Origin: a virus
Direction: 5' to 3' (one strand)
DNA length: 45,219 bases
IMG/VR virus record: IMGVR_UViG_3300045971_000694
Span: 1 to 45,219 of that record
The notes beneath the pieces are model-generated. The model saw only the letters and a list, made by a program, of their open reading frames with translations. It was not told the origin of the DNA and ran no database searches. A program made the position numbers and the translations under genes. Positions 36,505-45,219 of this stretch are shown piece by piece; within the stretch, counting starts at the first letter, position 1; each line of letters opens with the position of its first letter.

Positions 36505-39500
36505 AAACAATTACGCTGGTACAACGTCACAACCCGTTTGATCCGACCAATAATGATCGTGTTGTATGGGAGATGGATGATAGTTCGCTGTTGCAGGTGG
36601 CTGAAAAGGCGCTGCCCGCTGGTATCGAGTTTGCTGCTTCGATAAACGGCTGTATTATCGCTCGGGAGGAGTGGTGTCAGATCTGGCCGCAGAGCGGTGA
36701 CATGCTTGTGTTTGTGCCGCTGGTCTCTGGTGGCGGCGATGGTAAATCAATCGGTAGGATTGTCGGGATGGTGGTGTTGTGCGTGTTGGCAGCGGCGGCG
36801 CAGCAGTATGAGTTGTTACCGGAAATATTAATGGCGATGGGTGCCGGTGATGCGGCTCTTATGGCGGCCACCGGTATCGGGTATGCTCTTACGTCGGCGG
36901 CGATCATGACGGCTGGGGGTATGCTGATTAATACGCTGTTGCCGATGCCGGCGCCCAAGGTGCCGTCGTTATCGGGTAATAATATGGATAATTCGCAAAG
37001 CTATGCCTGGCAGGCCCAGACGATTCAAGCCCAGGGGCCAGCCATACCGATTATCTACGGTACGATGATTTCATACGGCAATGTGCTGGCCGGATATATC
37101 GAAACCAACGGGGACAAGCAGTATCGTAATGCGTTGATAGGGGTATGCAAGGGGCTGGTTGCATCAATTCACGACATAAAAATAAATGATCAGGATTATA
37201 CAAGTTTTACAAATGTTGAGGCGGAAACCCGGCTTGGTCGGCTTGATCAGGAGTATACGACGTTTTTTCAGGATACGCCGGTTGCGAATTCTGTAGCAAC
37301 AAAAGTGCTGCATGCTACTCCGGTAACGTATACCGTTCCTGCGGTTGAAGTTGGGCATGACGGGTTAAAGGTTAATCTCTCGTTTCCTCAGGGTATATCG
37401 AACGTAAATGAATTGACTGGACAGACGGTGGCCAGCTATTGCGACATAACGGTTGAAATCAAAAAAACAACTGATAGCGCTTGGACAAATATCAGTGAAA
37501 GCCGCAACGACTGGATACTGCAAGAGCCAAATGGGGTCTATGTCGTTAAGATGTATCCGTGTAATGATGGTGTTGCTGTGTATGAATTGCTTGGAGGCCC
37601 CTATACAACAGTCATCTCAAATCGCGGTCTGTTTACAACGGTCACTATTAATGGGGGGCAGCATAAAATAGGTGAGAGCATCAACGGCGGTGTGATCTGG
37701 AATTTTCCACAAGGTGGAAATTACCGGATTATGCAGACCAACGTGACAGTGCCATATACTAAAATATGGGGGCATACTGCGAGCCTTAAACCAGTTCCGG
37801 CTACGTTTGTTGCAAATAATCTCGATCAAACGGCCAGATATGAGGTGCGTGTCACCCGTGTTTCTGCTGATATCACCAGCGATGGTAAACATTTTGGAGA
37901 TCTTTATGTGTCTACCATCAGCTCGATTACGTCCACCAGTTTTACCTATCCCGGTCTGGCGCTGGTGAGTTTGCGGGCGTTGGCGACGGATCAGCTGAGT
38001 GGGAGTTTCCGCTTTTCGTGTATGGTGGATGGTAAGATTTGCCGGGTGTTTAATGGTGATGTCTGGAGCTATCAGGCTACCAGTAATCCGGCTTGGATTG
38101 CTTACGATATTTTGACGCAGCCGCTGATGGAATATGATGTTACCTCCAGTACCTATGCGGTGCTGCGCTATGATGGCCGCGATCCGAGTACGCTGGATCT
38201 GGCGGCCTTTGTGGAGTGGGCGGCCTGGTGTAATGATCCGGTGCCGGATGGTAATACAACCACTCCTGGTACTGAGCCACGCTTTACGTTTAATGGTGTG
38301 TTTGATTCGGAGATGGTGCTGTGGGATGCGCTGTTGCTGGTGTGCCAGGTGGGTGGGGCTGCGCCGCTGTGGCGGGGTACTATGCTGAGTGTGGCGATTG
38401 ATAAGCCGACCGATCCATCGCAGCTGTTTAGTGTCGGCAATATCGGGGTCAACAGTTTTAAAGAGACGTTTTTGCCGATGGAGGATCGGGCGGCTGAGAT
38501 TGAGGTTGATTTTATTAATGCTGCTACGGGTTGGCAGCGCGATAAGCTGAGTGTGATCAATCCGGATGTGCGCAATACGGTTAATAAGGTGGGGCTGCAG
38601 ATGGTGGGCTGTACCTCGGCATCGCAGGCCTATCGCACTGCCATGCGGCGGCTGAAAACGAATCAGTATGTGACCCGTACGATTGAGCTGATTGCCGATA
38701 TTGATGCAATTGCATGTACGGTGGGCGATGTGATCCTGGTGCAGCATGATCTGACGGAGTGGGGTGTGGGTGGCCGTCTGGTATCAGCGAGTGGCACGAC
38801 ACTGGTGCTTGATACGCCGGTAACGATGGTGGCGGGTAGAATCTATACGGTGATGGTGCGTTATACCGGGGCAACCGGCGAGATTATGGCGGAACGTACG
38901 GTGGTTACGGTGCCGGGCACGACTTCTGCAATCATGGTGACAGTGGCTTTTGCAGATGCGGGGCCGGTTCAGTATGATGTCTGGAGTTTTGGTGAAACGG
39001 TTAAATCGGCTAAGCCGTTTCGGGTTATTACTATCGGTCGGCGTTCTGATTTGACGGCGTCTATCGGGGCGGTTGAGTATGTTGCCTCTATTTATGAGGT
39101 GGATGATGGCCTTCCGGTGCTGCCACCGATTAATTATAGTATGTTTGATGCCACTATTCCCCAGGTGGCTGGTTTGCAGGTTAGTGAACAGTTGATCAAG
39201 GAGGTGGGTGGCGGTATCAGTAATTATCTGGAGGTATCTTGGGAGAGAGATAGTTATGACATGGCTATGTATCCGGTGGTACAGGTGTGTTACACAAATT
39301 ATGCCGAATCCGGGGTGGTGGTAGCGGGTGAAACCTACGATACCAGCCTCCGATTTAAAATCAGCGATATATATGACACCCAGACGCTGACTGTTTTTGC
39401 CCGGCTTAAATCATCAGCCGGAATGCTGCAGGATATAAATATGGCGGCTCGAATAACCCATTTCGTGACCGGCAAAGCCGCCCCTCCGGCTGATGTGGCC

Positions 39501-40664
39501 TGGTTTGTTGCTATCAAATCAGAAACAAGCGTTGTGCTGCAGTGGCACCCGGTGGCGGATATTGATCTGAAGTGTTATGAAATCAGAAATATCCCCACCG
39601 GCGGCACCTGGGCAACCGGCAGCATTGTTGCGATTGGTGATATAGGGGGGATGCACACGCTGCCTCATTCCAAGGGGCATTATCAGGAAACCAATGATTG
39701 GTATATCAGCGCGCGGGATACCAGTGGCAATGTTTCGCAAAACAGTATGCGTGTTGAAAATGTGTCACTGAATCAAGCCTCTGATGATATAGCCTACAAA
39801 GCAGATGGTACCTGGGTCAACAACAGCCATATCGGGACAATAACCGCTACACCTGAAAATGGATTATCTGCTGATTTTGGGCCGTATATTTCTAATTCGT
39901 TATATGCCTGGAAGGACGGAGCGCAATCGCGCTCGGACTGGTCAGTAACAGTTACGTGTGATACGATCGCTCCGATACATATTGTTACGAATCCGCTTAG
40001 CTCTGGTAATCAATTAAAGTGCGTTTTGGCGCTTGGAACGAGTGATACGGATATCATCAAATTCACCGCCACGCGCACAAGCACCTACCCCGCCGGAATC
40101 ACTCCGCCAACGATCACGCTACTCTGGACCATCAATAAACAAAAGAACCTTGATATTGTGGCAGCGGGTGACATCCTGATTGGTCATGCACCGGCTAAAT
40201 CCGTGGCCTTGTCAGCTGGGGCAGCTGGGCAGGTGTTAACGATGTCGGGCGGGGTGCCGGCGTGGATGGATGAAGCTAGTGGTCCACCAGGAGCAACCGG
40301 TGCCGCCGGTGCTCCTGGTGCTTCGGGATTGGATAGCATCCTTGTCACTGTCTCGATACCAGAGGGACTTTTTTTTAAAAATAGCCTTGGTAGCGCCAAA
40401 CATCTTAAAGCAGATGTCTCTATCGGTGGTGTTGTTCAGTCTGATTCAAGCCACCTGGGGTATAACTATAAATGGCTGACCGGACTTGGAGAGCTTTTGT
40501 ATATCGATGCGAGTGGAAATTTTGTGCAATTAACCGCAGCAGCCGGACTCTATCCCGCCGATCCAGACACAGCCGGTGGCCTTAATTTCAGAACCATCGC
40601 TGTTGATGCGGGAGATGTTGCTACAGACTTTACTGTTGCTGTCTACGTATCCAACATAATTTAA
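36501..40664 (+). CDS. Tail tip and host-specificity protein (lambda J-like, with I-like N-terminus)
   Basis: The first 80 residues (MKTITLVQRHNPFDPTNNDR ... GDMLVFVPLVSGGGDGK) resemble a lambda I-type domain, followed by a hydrophobic, glycine- and alanine-rich segment (about 85-155) as in gpI. The remaining 1200 residues form the J-like hub, with GPAIPIIYGTMISYGNVLAG, a long Ig/fibronectin region and a collagen-like GPPGATGAAGAPGASG near the C-terminus. I and J appear fused in one chain. It forms the central tip that touches the receptor. Overlap with the hydrolase gene is 4 bases. Confidence 0.85.
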   Translation: MKTITLVQRHNPFDPTNNDRVVWEMDDSSLLQVAEKALPAGIEFAASINGCIIAREEWCQIWPQSGDMLVFVPLVSGGGDGKSIGRIVGMVVLCVLAAAAQQYELLPEILMAMGAGDAALMAATGIGYALTSAAIMTAGGMLINTLLPMPAPKVPSLSGNNMDNSQSYAWQAQTIQAQGPAIPIIYGTMISYGNVLAGYIETNGDKQYRNALIGVCKGLVASIHDIKINDQDYTSFTNVEAETRLGRLDQEYTTFFQDTPVANSVATKVLHATPVTYTVPAVEVGHDGLKVNLSFPQGISNVNELTGQTVASYCDITVEIKKTTDSAWTNISESRNDWILQEPNGVYVVKMYPCNDGVAVYELLGGPYTTVISNRGLFTTVTINGGQHKIGESINGGVIWNFPQGGNYRIMQTNVTVPYTKIWGHTASLKPVPATFVANNLDQTARYEVRVTRVSADITSDGKHFGDLYVSTISSITSTSFTYPGLALVSLRALATDQLSGSFRFSCMVDGKICRVFNGDVWSYQATSNPAWIAYDILTQPLMEYDVTSSTYAVLRYDGRDPSTLDLAAFVEWAAWCNDPVPDGNTTTPGTEPRFTFNGVFDSEMVLWDALLLVCQVGGAAPLWRGTMLSVAIDKPTDPSQLFSVGNIGVNSFKETFLPMEDRAAEIEVDFINAATGWQRDKLSVINPDVRNTVNKVGLQMVGCTSASQAYRTAMRRLKTNQYVTRTIELIADIDAIACTVGDVILVQHDLTEWGVGGRLVSASGTTLVLDTPVTMVAGRIYTVMVRYTGATGEIMAERTVVTVPGTTSAIMVTVAFADAGPVQYDVWSFGETVKSAKPFRVITIGRRSDLTASIGAVEYVASIYEVDDGLPVLPPINYSMFDATIPQVAGLQVSEQLIKEVGGGISNYLEVSWERDSYDMAMYPVVQVCYTNYAESGVVVAGETYDTSLRFKISDIYDTQTLTVFARLKSSAGMLQDINMAARITHFVTGKAAPPADVAWFVAIKSETSVVLQWHPVADIDLKCYEIRNIPTGGTWATGSIVAIGDIGGMHTLPHSKGHYQETNDWYISARDTSGNVSQNSMRVENVSLNQASDDIAYKADGTWVNNSHIGTITATPENGLSADFGPYISNSLYAWKDGAQSRSDWSVTVTCDTIAPIHIVTNPLSSGNQLKCVLALGTSDTDIIKFTATRTSTYPAGITPPTITLLWTINKQKNLDIVAAGDILIGHAPAKSVALSAGAAGQVLTMSGGVPAWMDEASGPPGATGAAGAPGASGLDSILVTVSIPEGLFFKNSLGSAKHLKADVSIGGVVQSDSSHLGYNYKWLTGLGELLYIDASGNFVQLTAAAGLYPADPDTAGGLNFRTIAVDAGDVATDFTVAVYVSNII

Positions 40665-40675
40665 CGGAGATCATT

Positions 40676-43600
40676 ATGCCCAGAACCGCACGGGGAGCAG
40701 TAACCCTCTCCAATATAAAAGATGGCAGTTCACCGATTGCCTGCACCCTGTCAAATCAATCACATACTTTTGCGGCAGATGCCGACGGCCTGGTGTCCCC
40801 TGCTGAAAGGGCGTTGTTTAGTTGTGTGCCCTACGTCTATGCCGGGATTGTCTGTTGTACCTATGATGCAAGTAATTTGGGTGCTGCCTATACCTATCGC
40901 ATAACAGCATCAGATAGTAGCGAATGGACTACTCAGATTGCGCCGAGCGCAGAACAGGTTACGATCACATCAACAGCGGTGCCGAGTGGAAGCAACAACC
41001 GCACCGGTCTGACAACCCTGACGATCACTGTAAAGGATGGAGCTGGCACCACAACGACACTGACAACGGTGATTACGTTATCCAAAAATATAGCCGGTAC
41101 CGCCGGGCAGGTTATAAGCCTGACACCCTCCCGGCAAACGTTTAAATATTCTGCAGCCGGAACCACTACTGATGGAACGGTAACGATTGGCGTTATCACA
41201 ACCGGTGCCGCAGGGAGTTTAACGGCCACCTACGCGCTGAATAATGGGGCCTGGCTGCCACTTGTACAGGGCTCGCTTGCGCAACAAGCATCTGCACTCG
41301 ATATTGACCGGCTTAACAACAACGATATTATTGCCATAACACCGACCAATTTTGGCGCGGCGCAAACGATGTCAATCAAGGTTTCCGGTACTGATTGTGC
41401 TGATGTTGTAACGTTGATCCGCATCCAGGACGCAGCGCCGGGCGCTGACGGGGCACCCGGCAGTAACGGTACTGACGGTAGCAACGGAGCACCCGGCAGC
41501 GCCGGAGCCAACGGAACAAACGGGGCACCCGGTGCCGATGGTGCTGCCGGTAAAGATGGCACAAACGGAGTTGCTGGAGCTGATGGGATAACCTATACAA
41601 TTATGGCCAGTCCGAATATTGTTATCCTGGAAAACAACGGCACGTTTACTCCTCCTGCAGTTACTTTTACGGCCAAGAAAAAAACAGGAGCCCAGGCAGA
41701 GGTGGACTACCCCTGTACATTTAAAATATACTTGGATAACGCAAGCACCAGCGCAGCGCAATCAAGCGCCGGGGTTTCCTCATTTGTGTACTCAATTCCA
41801 ACTGCCGTTCGTACCATTACCTGTAAGATTTATGACGGTGTCACCTTAATCACAGAATCATCGACGCTTGTTCAAATCGATTATTCGGCCGCCATTCTTG
41901 ATGCCTCAAAAACTGCCTCTGCAACAGCCGGTTTATATAGCGACAGGCCGACTACAGGAGCCATTAAAGGCACGTTTTATTATTGCACCGACACAACCGG
42001 ATCTTTCGCGGGTAAAACGATCTATTGCACGGTGTCCGGAACTCCCGTCACTGCGGGTACGTGGATTGTTTTGGCTGGCGACGTCTACGCCGAAAATATA
42101 GCGGGGGTTACTATAACCGGTAAGACACTGAGCGGCGGTTCTATCCTGGGCGGCACTATCGCAATCGGATCCGCAGACGCTATCTTTAAAGCCAACGCAA
42201 CTGAAGGTATTTATTTGGGCAACGCTGCACGAGCCAGTGCAAAATTTCGGGTGTCTCAATCCGGGATATTGGAGTGCAGTGAGGCTGTTATAAATGGAAT
42301 CAAGATAGATCGTGGCGGTTCAGATGTATCTTCCAACATCGCCGTTGGAGTTAGTACGCTTGTGGCAAATACGAGCGGATCATACAATGTGGCTGTGGGA
42401 GATGGTGCTTTAGTTAACAATACGACCGGCATGAATAATATCGCACTCGGTAACGCAGCAGCACACAATAATTCGGTCGGTGGCGAAAATATTGCCATTG
42501 GTACGGAAGCGTTATGGTCTAATCTTGTTGGTACAAATACTGCGATCGGGGCGGCTAGTTTGCGCTCAAATACAACCGGAACTAATAACACGGCTGTGGG
42601 TTTTAATAGCTTGGGCAGTAATATAACAGGGGTCTGCAATACGGTTCTTGGGAATTGGACATTGAGCCAAGGAACTGGCTCTTATAACGTAGTGGTAGGC
42701 TCTACCGCAGGACATAGCGTTACAACTGGTAACAACCTCACACTGATTGGAGCTGATTCAGATGTGTCTTCCGGTGCATTAACCAATTCAACAGCTATTG
42801 GTTCTCTCGCAAAAGTAACCAAATCAAATCAAGTGGTGCTGGGTAACTCATCCGTCACGGAAACGGTTTTGCGGGGAGCTACCACGGATAATATTGCTAT
42901 TTCCGGGGCAGCTACCTGGAAGGATGGATCTACACAAACAAGCTCAAGAGTCATAGGCAAAACTGGCGGAGGCAATCTTTTGACAAATGCCAGCTTTGAA
43001 TCATGGGCTTCAGCAACGTCGGCTACAGATTGGGGCCGGTGGAGTTCTCCAGGAGGCTCTTTAACTGTAGCTCAGAGCACAGACAGCAAAAGTGGATATG
43101 CGGTACAAATAACAATGCCCGCAGGATCTGCTACAAAATTTTATCACCTGATAACTCTATCAATGGGGGTAGCATATACGGCTGTATGCTGGGTTAAACG
43201 TTTGAGTGGCACGGGGACAGCGATTCTTTGCATCACCGAAGAGACAGAATACGCAGACCTGGCTACTGTAGTGCTGCCCGTTTCCGGTGTATATGAGATG
43301 ATAGTTTTGACTTTCACCTCTGCTGCGGCTTATATGGCTACTTTTAATATACGAGCAAATGACGCCAACGGTTCGGTTTGGGTAATAGATAGCTGCATAA
43401 TGCAAACTACCGCCGAGTATAATTCCGGGGTATCTGCTGCGCCACAAATCCCGTATTTCCCGGTTGGAGCGAATGTCCTCACGGAAATCAGATATACAGA
43501 TGCCGCAGAGTTTACAAAAGCCACGCTATCTTTGACGAGCGATGACTTTTTACAATATCAGAACAACAATCACCAGCTGTATAGTATTTTTCAGGTCAAG

Positions 43601-44047
43601 TCCCCTAATGGAACTTTAAATGTTACAACAGACTCGGATGGACGCGAGGCAACCATGGCGTTTATGAGGGATGATGGTATCGGCAATGTGGAGTTCTTTG
43701 ACCTTTACAATAACGGTTATTTCTCTGAAAGCCAATACGGCATACGAATACAGTGTCGAGGTACCGGCCAATATCGGGACTTTGTTTACGATCAATACAA
43801 CGGCGTTGTTGCTAAACAAACCATTATGCGCCTGTTTGCCAGCAAGAACGTATCAATCGGGCCGCTAAACGATGATCGGGGCCTGATACTTGATGTGCGC
43901 AGCGACTCTATGGGTATCCAAACACCGAAGACGCCTGCCACTCAAACGTCAGCCGGTGTGATTGGTCAAATCTGCTGGGATGTGGATTATATTTATGTTT
44001 GCGTTGATACCAATTTTTGGAAGCGGACAGCACTGGCTACATGGTAG
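40676..44047 (+). CDS. Large tail fibre with collagen-like and YadA-head-like repeats
   Basis: The 1123-residue fibre has an N-terminal attachment region, a collagen-like stretch (residues 254-302, GADGAPGSNGTDGSNGAPGS and on) and a trimeric coiled or beta region. About 140 residues of YadA-head-like repeats follow (554-695, AVGDGALVNNTTGMNNIALG and further NTAIG, NTAVG, NTVLG units). The receptor-binding C-terminus is probably the beta-rich part after residue 770 (LLTNASFESWASATSATDWG). It is the last large gene of the prophage. GGAG precedes ATG 40676. No chaperone gene follows it. Confidence 0.8.
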   Translation: MPRTARGAVTLSNIKDGSSPIACTLSNQSHTFAADADGLVSPAERALFSCVPYVYAGIVCCTYDASNLGAAYTYRITASDSSEWTTQIAPSAEQVTITSTAVPSGSNNRTGLTTLTITVKDGAGTTTTLTTVITLSKNIAGTAGQVISLTPSRQTFKYSAAGTTTDGTVTIGVITTGAAGSLTATYALNNGAWLPLVQGSLAQQASALDIDRLNNNDIIAITPTNFGAAQTMSIKVSGTDCADVVTLIRIQDAAPGADGAPGSNGTDGSNGAPGSAGANGTNGAPGADGAAGKDGTNGVAGADGITYTIMASPNIVILENNGTFTPPAVTFTAKKKTGAQAEVDYPCTFKIYLDNASTSAAQSSAGVSSFVYSIPTAVRTITCKIYDGVTLITESSTLVQIDYSAAILDASKTASATAGLYSDRPTTGAIKGTFYYCTDTTGSFAGKTIYCTVSGTPVTAGTWIVLAGDVYAENIAGVTITGKTLSGGSILGGTIAIGSADAIFKANATEGIYLGNAARASAKFRVSQSGILECSEAVINGIKIDRGGSDVSSNIAVGVSTLVANTSGSYNVAVGDGALVNNTTGMNNIALGNAAAHNNSVGGENIAIGTEALWSNLVGTNTAIGAASLRSNTTGTNNTAVGFNSLGSNITGVCNTVLGNWTLSQGTGSYNVVVGSTAGHSVTTGNNLTLIGADSDVSSGALTNSTAIGSLAKVTKSNQVVLGNSSVTETVLRGATTDNIAISGAATWKDGSTQTSSRVIGKTGGGNLLTNASFESWASATSATDWGRWSSPGGSLTVAQSTDSKSGYAVQITMPAGSATKFYHLITLSMGVAYTAVCWVKRLSGTGTAILCITEETEYADLATVVLPVSGVYEMIVLTFTSAAAYMATFNIRANDANGSVWVIDSCIMQTTAEYNSGVSAAPQIPYFPVGANVLTEIRYTDAAEFTKATLSLTSDDFLQYQNNNHQLYSIFQVKSPNGTLNVTTDSDGREATMAFMRDDGIGNVEFFDLYNNGYFSESQYGIRIQCRGTGQYRDFVYDQYNGVVAKQTIMRLFASKNVSIGPLNDDRGLILDVRSDSMGIQTPKTPATQTSAGVIGQICWDVDYIYVCVDTNFWKRTALATW

Positions 44048-44090
44048 GCGATGATTTAGTATTCAACTGTAATTTTGGAATGGAGGATGT

Positions 44091-44153
44091 GTGAAAAATA
44101 AAACCAGAATGGGCGGAAATCTGAAGGAGTTACAAAGCTGGAAAAAAGGGTAA
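44091..44153 (+). CDS. 20-codon ORF at the right end
   Basis: GTG 44091 with GGAGG 5 bases upstream opens a frame of 20 codons (MKNKTRMGGNLKELQSWKKG), a basic peptide. It is the only candidate gene after the fibre. The strong ribosome binding site argues for translation; the size argues for caution. It may be the stump of a right-end gene. Confidence 0.3.
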   Translation: MKNKTRMGGNLKELQSWKKG

Positions 44154-44278
44154 ATGTCGGGGTAAAAACAGCTATCTAAAATGGTTAAATCAAAGATGTT
44201 TTGACATGGTCAAGATTTTTTAAAAGCGAGTTATGGCAGTTTTATGGTTAATTTTATAGCGACGCGTTATAATTAACA
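44154..44278. other. Right end of the prophage with repeated end-binding words
   Basis: ATGGTTAA (44181-44188), ATGGTCAA (44206-44213) and ATGGTTAA (44244-44251) recur within 70 bases, and TCAAAGATGTTTTGAC (44190-44205) matches 4730-4745 at the left end in 14 of 16 positions. These are candidate transposase-binding sites. TTATAATTAACA, ending at 44278, is the best terminal sequence. The first codons read here on the minus strand belong to the neighbouring gene frame. Confidence 0.4.
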
Positions 44279-45101
44279 GTTCATTGCCTGAGAGTTCTAC
44301 CGTTATCGTCCTATACAACATCCTCTTCTGCTTAGCTGACAGATTTAACCTCTTGTAGTGATTACAGTGCTGAGAGCACTCATTTGATCTCTTATCCGGT
44401 TTAATCACAATCAGTTCGTCTGGTCTTAGCCAGCTCTGAACTGCGCCTCTTGAAGGCCGCAATTGACCTGGGATCAACTTTAACCAAGAACTTGCTGGAA
44501 TTCGATACTTGTTCCGGTTCTCAGTATTGAGCCTGAATATGGTCTTGGCATGTGGATTGATGCTGATATGCCGAATATTGAGATTCATCTTTTCACGGAC
44601 TACATCGGTGAAGTAGCTGAACATTTTATCCCTGATGAGGTCAGCATTCTTTTCTTCACAAATCACAGAATCATGAATTGTCAGAACAGGCTTGTTCATT
44701 AGGACTGCATACTCGATCAGCTTTTCTATAATACATGAATCGTAATACTGGAGCTTGAGACCTTTTCCAGAAGCAATAGACTCGGTAATAGGTGCATGTT
44801 TCTCTTTCAGCAGTTTGAGCTTGCGGGTGATGGGTTCCTTGTTAGTGAGGTTATATTTGAAAAGCTCCTTCAGCTTGCGCTTTTCATCAAATACAGAATC
44901 TCTGGCTTTAGCCTCACTCTCGGAATTGAGAGCTGTCAACAGAATCAGCTTGTTGAAATCCCTATCTGGAATGCCATCATCTAGGGTATAAGGGTCTTGT
45001 CCGGTTGCAGCATAGTTGATACCTTCCAGTGCATAAAGCAAGTGTATGTGGATACCGGAATAATCGAGTTCAACAGTAGGATTACCATTCAGAGTCAGCA
45101 T
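44220..45101 (-). CDS. Host or mobile-element protein with polymerase-like motifs, 3' end altered by the prophage
   Basis: From ATG 45099-45101 the 293-residue protein has VELDYSGIHIHLLYALEG (Asp13) and PVLTIHDSVICEE (His143-Asp144). Both resemble motifs A and C of family A DNA polymerases and single-subunit RNA polymerases, with a helical charged part between. No full polymerase fingers are seen, so it may be a reduced or truncated relative found in mobile elements. The last residues (about 20-25) lie inside the candidate prophage end, so the original C-terminus is probably displaced. The upstream gene ends 7 bases before its start. Confidence 0.5.
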   Translation of the reverse strand: MLTLNGNPTVELDYSGIHIHLLYALEGINYAATGQDPYTLDDGIPDRDFNKLILLTALNSESEAKARDSVFDEKRKLKELFKYNLTNKEPITRKLKLLKEKHAPITESIASGKGLKLQYYDSCIIEKLIEYAVLMNKPVLTIHDSVICEEKNADLIRDKMFSYFTDVVREKMNLNIRHISINPHAKTIFRLNTENRNKYRIPASSWLKLIPGQLRPSRGAVQSWLRPDELIVIKPDKRSNECSQHCNHYKRLNLSAKQKRMLYRTITVELSGNELLIITRRYKINHKTAITRF

Positions 45102-45108
45102 TGTCCGG

Positions 45109-45219
45109 TTAGGTCTTTGCAGGTCGCCATTTTGGGTTTCCTCGTTTGATTTTGTGTGGTTTGTGTTTCTTTCGACTTCGCTGTCTCTGTACTTCTTCTG
45201 CTGCTTCATTGGCAATCTG
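45109..45219 (-). CDS. C-terminal end of a basic protein (window edge)
   Basis: A minus-strand frame enters at 45219 and ends at TAA 45109-45111. The 36 residues (QIANEAAEEVQRQRSRKKHK then PHKIKRGNPKWRPAKT) are strongly basic. It is not the same frame as the following polymerase-like gene, though that frame is also open here. It may be the end of a nucleic-acid-binding protein in the same operon, or the two frames may be one gene broken by a frameshift. Confidence 0.45.
   Translation of the reverse strand, partial: QIANEAAEEVQRQRSRKKHKPHKIKRGNPKWRPAKT

Larger units (their letters stand above)
4644..44278 (+). mobile_element. Mu-type transposable prophage with siphovirus tail (approximate ends)
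   Basis: Gene order and content define it: leftward repressor, rightward early operon, DDE transposase A, ATPase B, gp16, Gam, Mor, then lysis, terminase, portal, F, G, protease/scaffold, capsid and a lambda-like long tail. This is the Mu replication module with a non-contractile tail, as in B3 or D3112. The outer limits are estimates. The 12-mers TGTCATAATAAG (starting 4644) and, inverted, TGTTAATTATAA (ending 44278) are the best end candidates, but no 5-bp target duplication is seen. The largest intact genes are present, but gp16 is frameshifted, so viability is uncertain. Confidence 0.75.

Noticed and set aside
44048-44278. mom-like DNA modification operon at the right end
   Set aside because: Only a 20-codon frame is present; no methyltransferase or acetyltransferase-like gene is seen.
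1-45219. tRNA or rRNA genes
   Set aside because: No cloverleaf-like or rRNA-like segment was noticed on either strand.

Overview
The window holds a nearly complete transposable (Mu-type) prophage of about 39-40 kb, roughly 4.64-44.28 kb, in the chromosome of a Gram-negative bacterium. The flanks carry fibronectin-type lipoproteins, a C-terminally sorted surface protein and dense families of palindromic interspersed repeats. Together these suggest a Geobacter-like deltaproteobacterium (Desulfuromonadota). That assignment is an inference from style, not from a marker gene.

Left flank (1-4.6 kb): a truncated lipoprotein on the minus strand, an XRE regulator, the remains of a gene resembling gamma-glutamylcyclotransferase, and two secreted proteins that share a perfect 621-bp duplication. 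Two copies of a structured, terminator-bearing leader that resembles part of a c-di-GMP-I (GEMM) riboswitch sit upstream of surface-protein genes. A palindromic repeat and a 57-codon minus-strand gene follow. Right flank (after about 44.28 kb): a minus-strand gene with polymerase-like motifs that appears to run into the prophage end, and the tail of another minus-strand gene.

Prophage early and middle region (4.8-14.9 kb): a leftward XRE repressor and a rightward early promoter overlap and share CATAsGGATATT operator-like repeats. Rightward genes follow: a Ner-like protein, two small proteins related to the transposase C-terminus, a regulator, an IclR-type HTH protein, a coiled-coil HTH protein, MuA-like DDE transposase, MuB-like ATPase, a frameshifted gp16, Gam, several small genes, a Mor-like activator and a Rha-type protein. 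Two minus-strand genes are embedded in this operon.

Late region (15-44 kb): two promoters share a TTTCA-N5-TGAAA dyad at the same distance from a -10-like box and probably answer to the Mor-like protein. The first drives a GH108 endolysin, a holin candidate, an unusual run of five proteins with signal peptides, then terminase, portal and a Mu F-type head protein with a C-terminal domain resembling PBECR nucleases. The second drives protease/scaffold, decoration protein, major capsid and a long non-contractile tail with a -1 frameshifted chaperone, a lambda-type tape measure, L-, K- and J-like tip proteins and a large fibre. It is therefore a Mu-type replication module with a siphovirus tail, as in Pseudomonas phages B3 and D3112. 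Minus-strand membrane-protein genes lie between head genes and beside the tape measure, and look like lysogen-expressed morons.

The most striking general feature is invasion by palindromic repeats. Three dispersed families occur in gaps and, for two of them, in-frame inside phage genes (transposase, gp16, endolysin, portal, tail chaperone, tape measure). A separate style of palindrome, GC-rich arms around an A/T core, encodes part of the Rha-like protein and of the 309-residue early protein.
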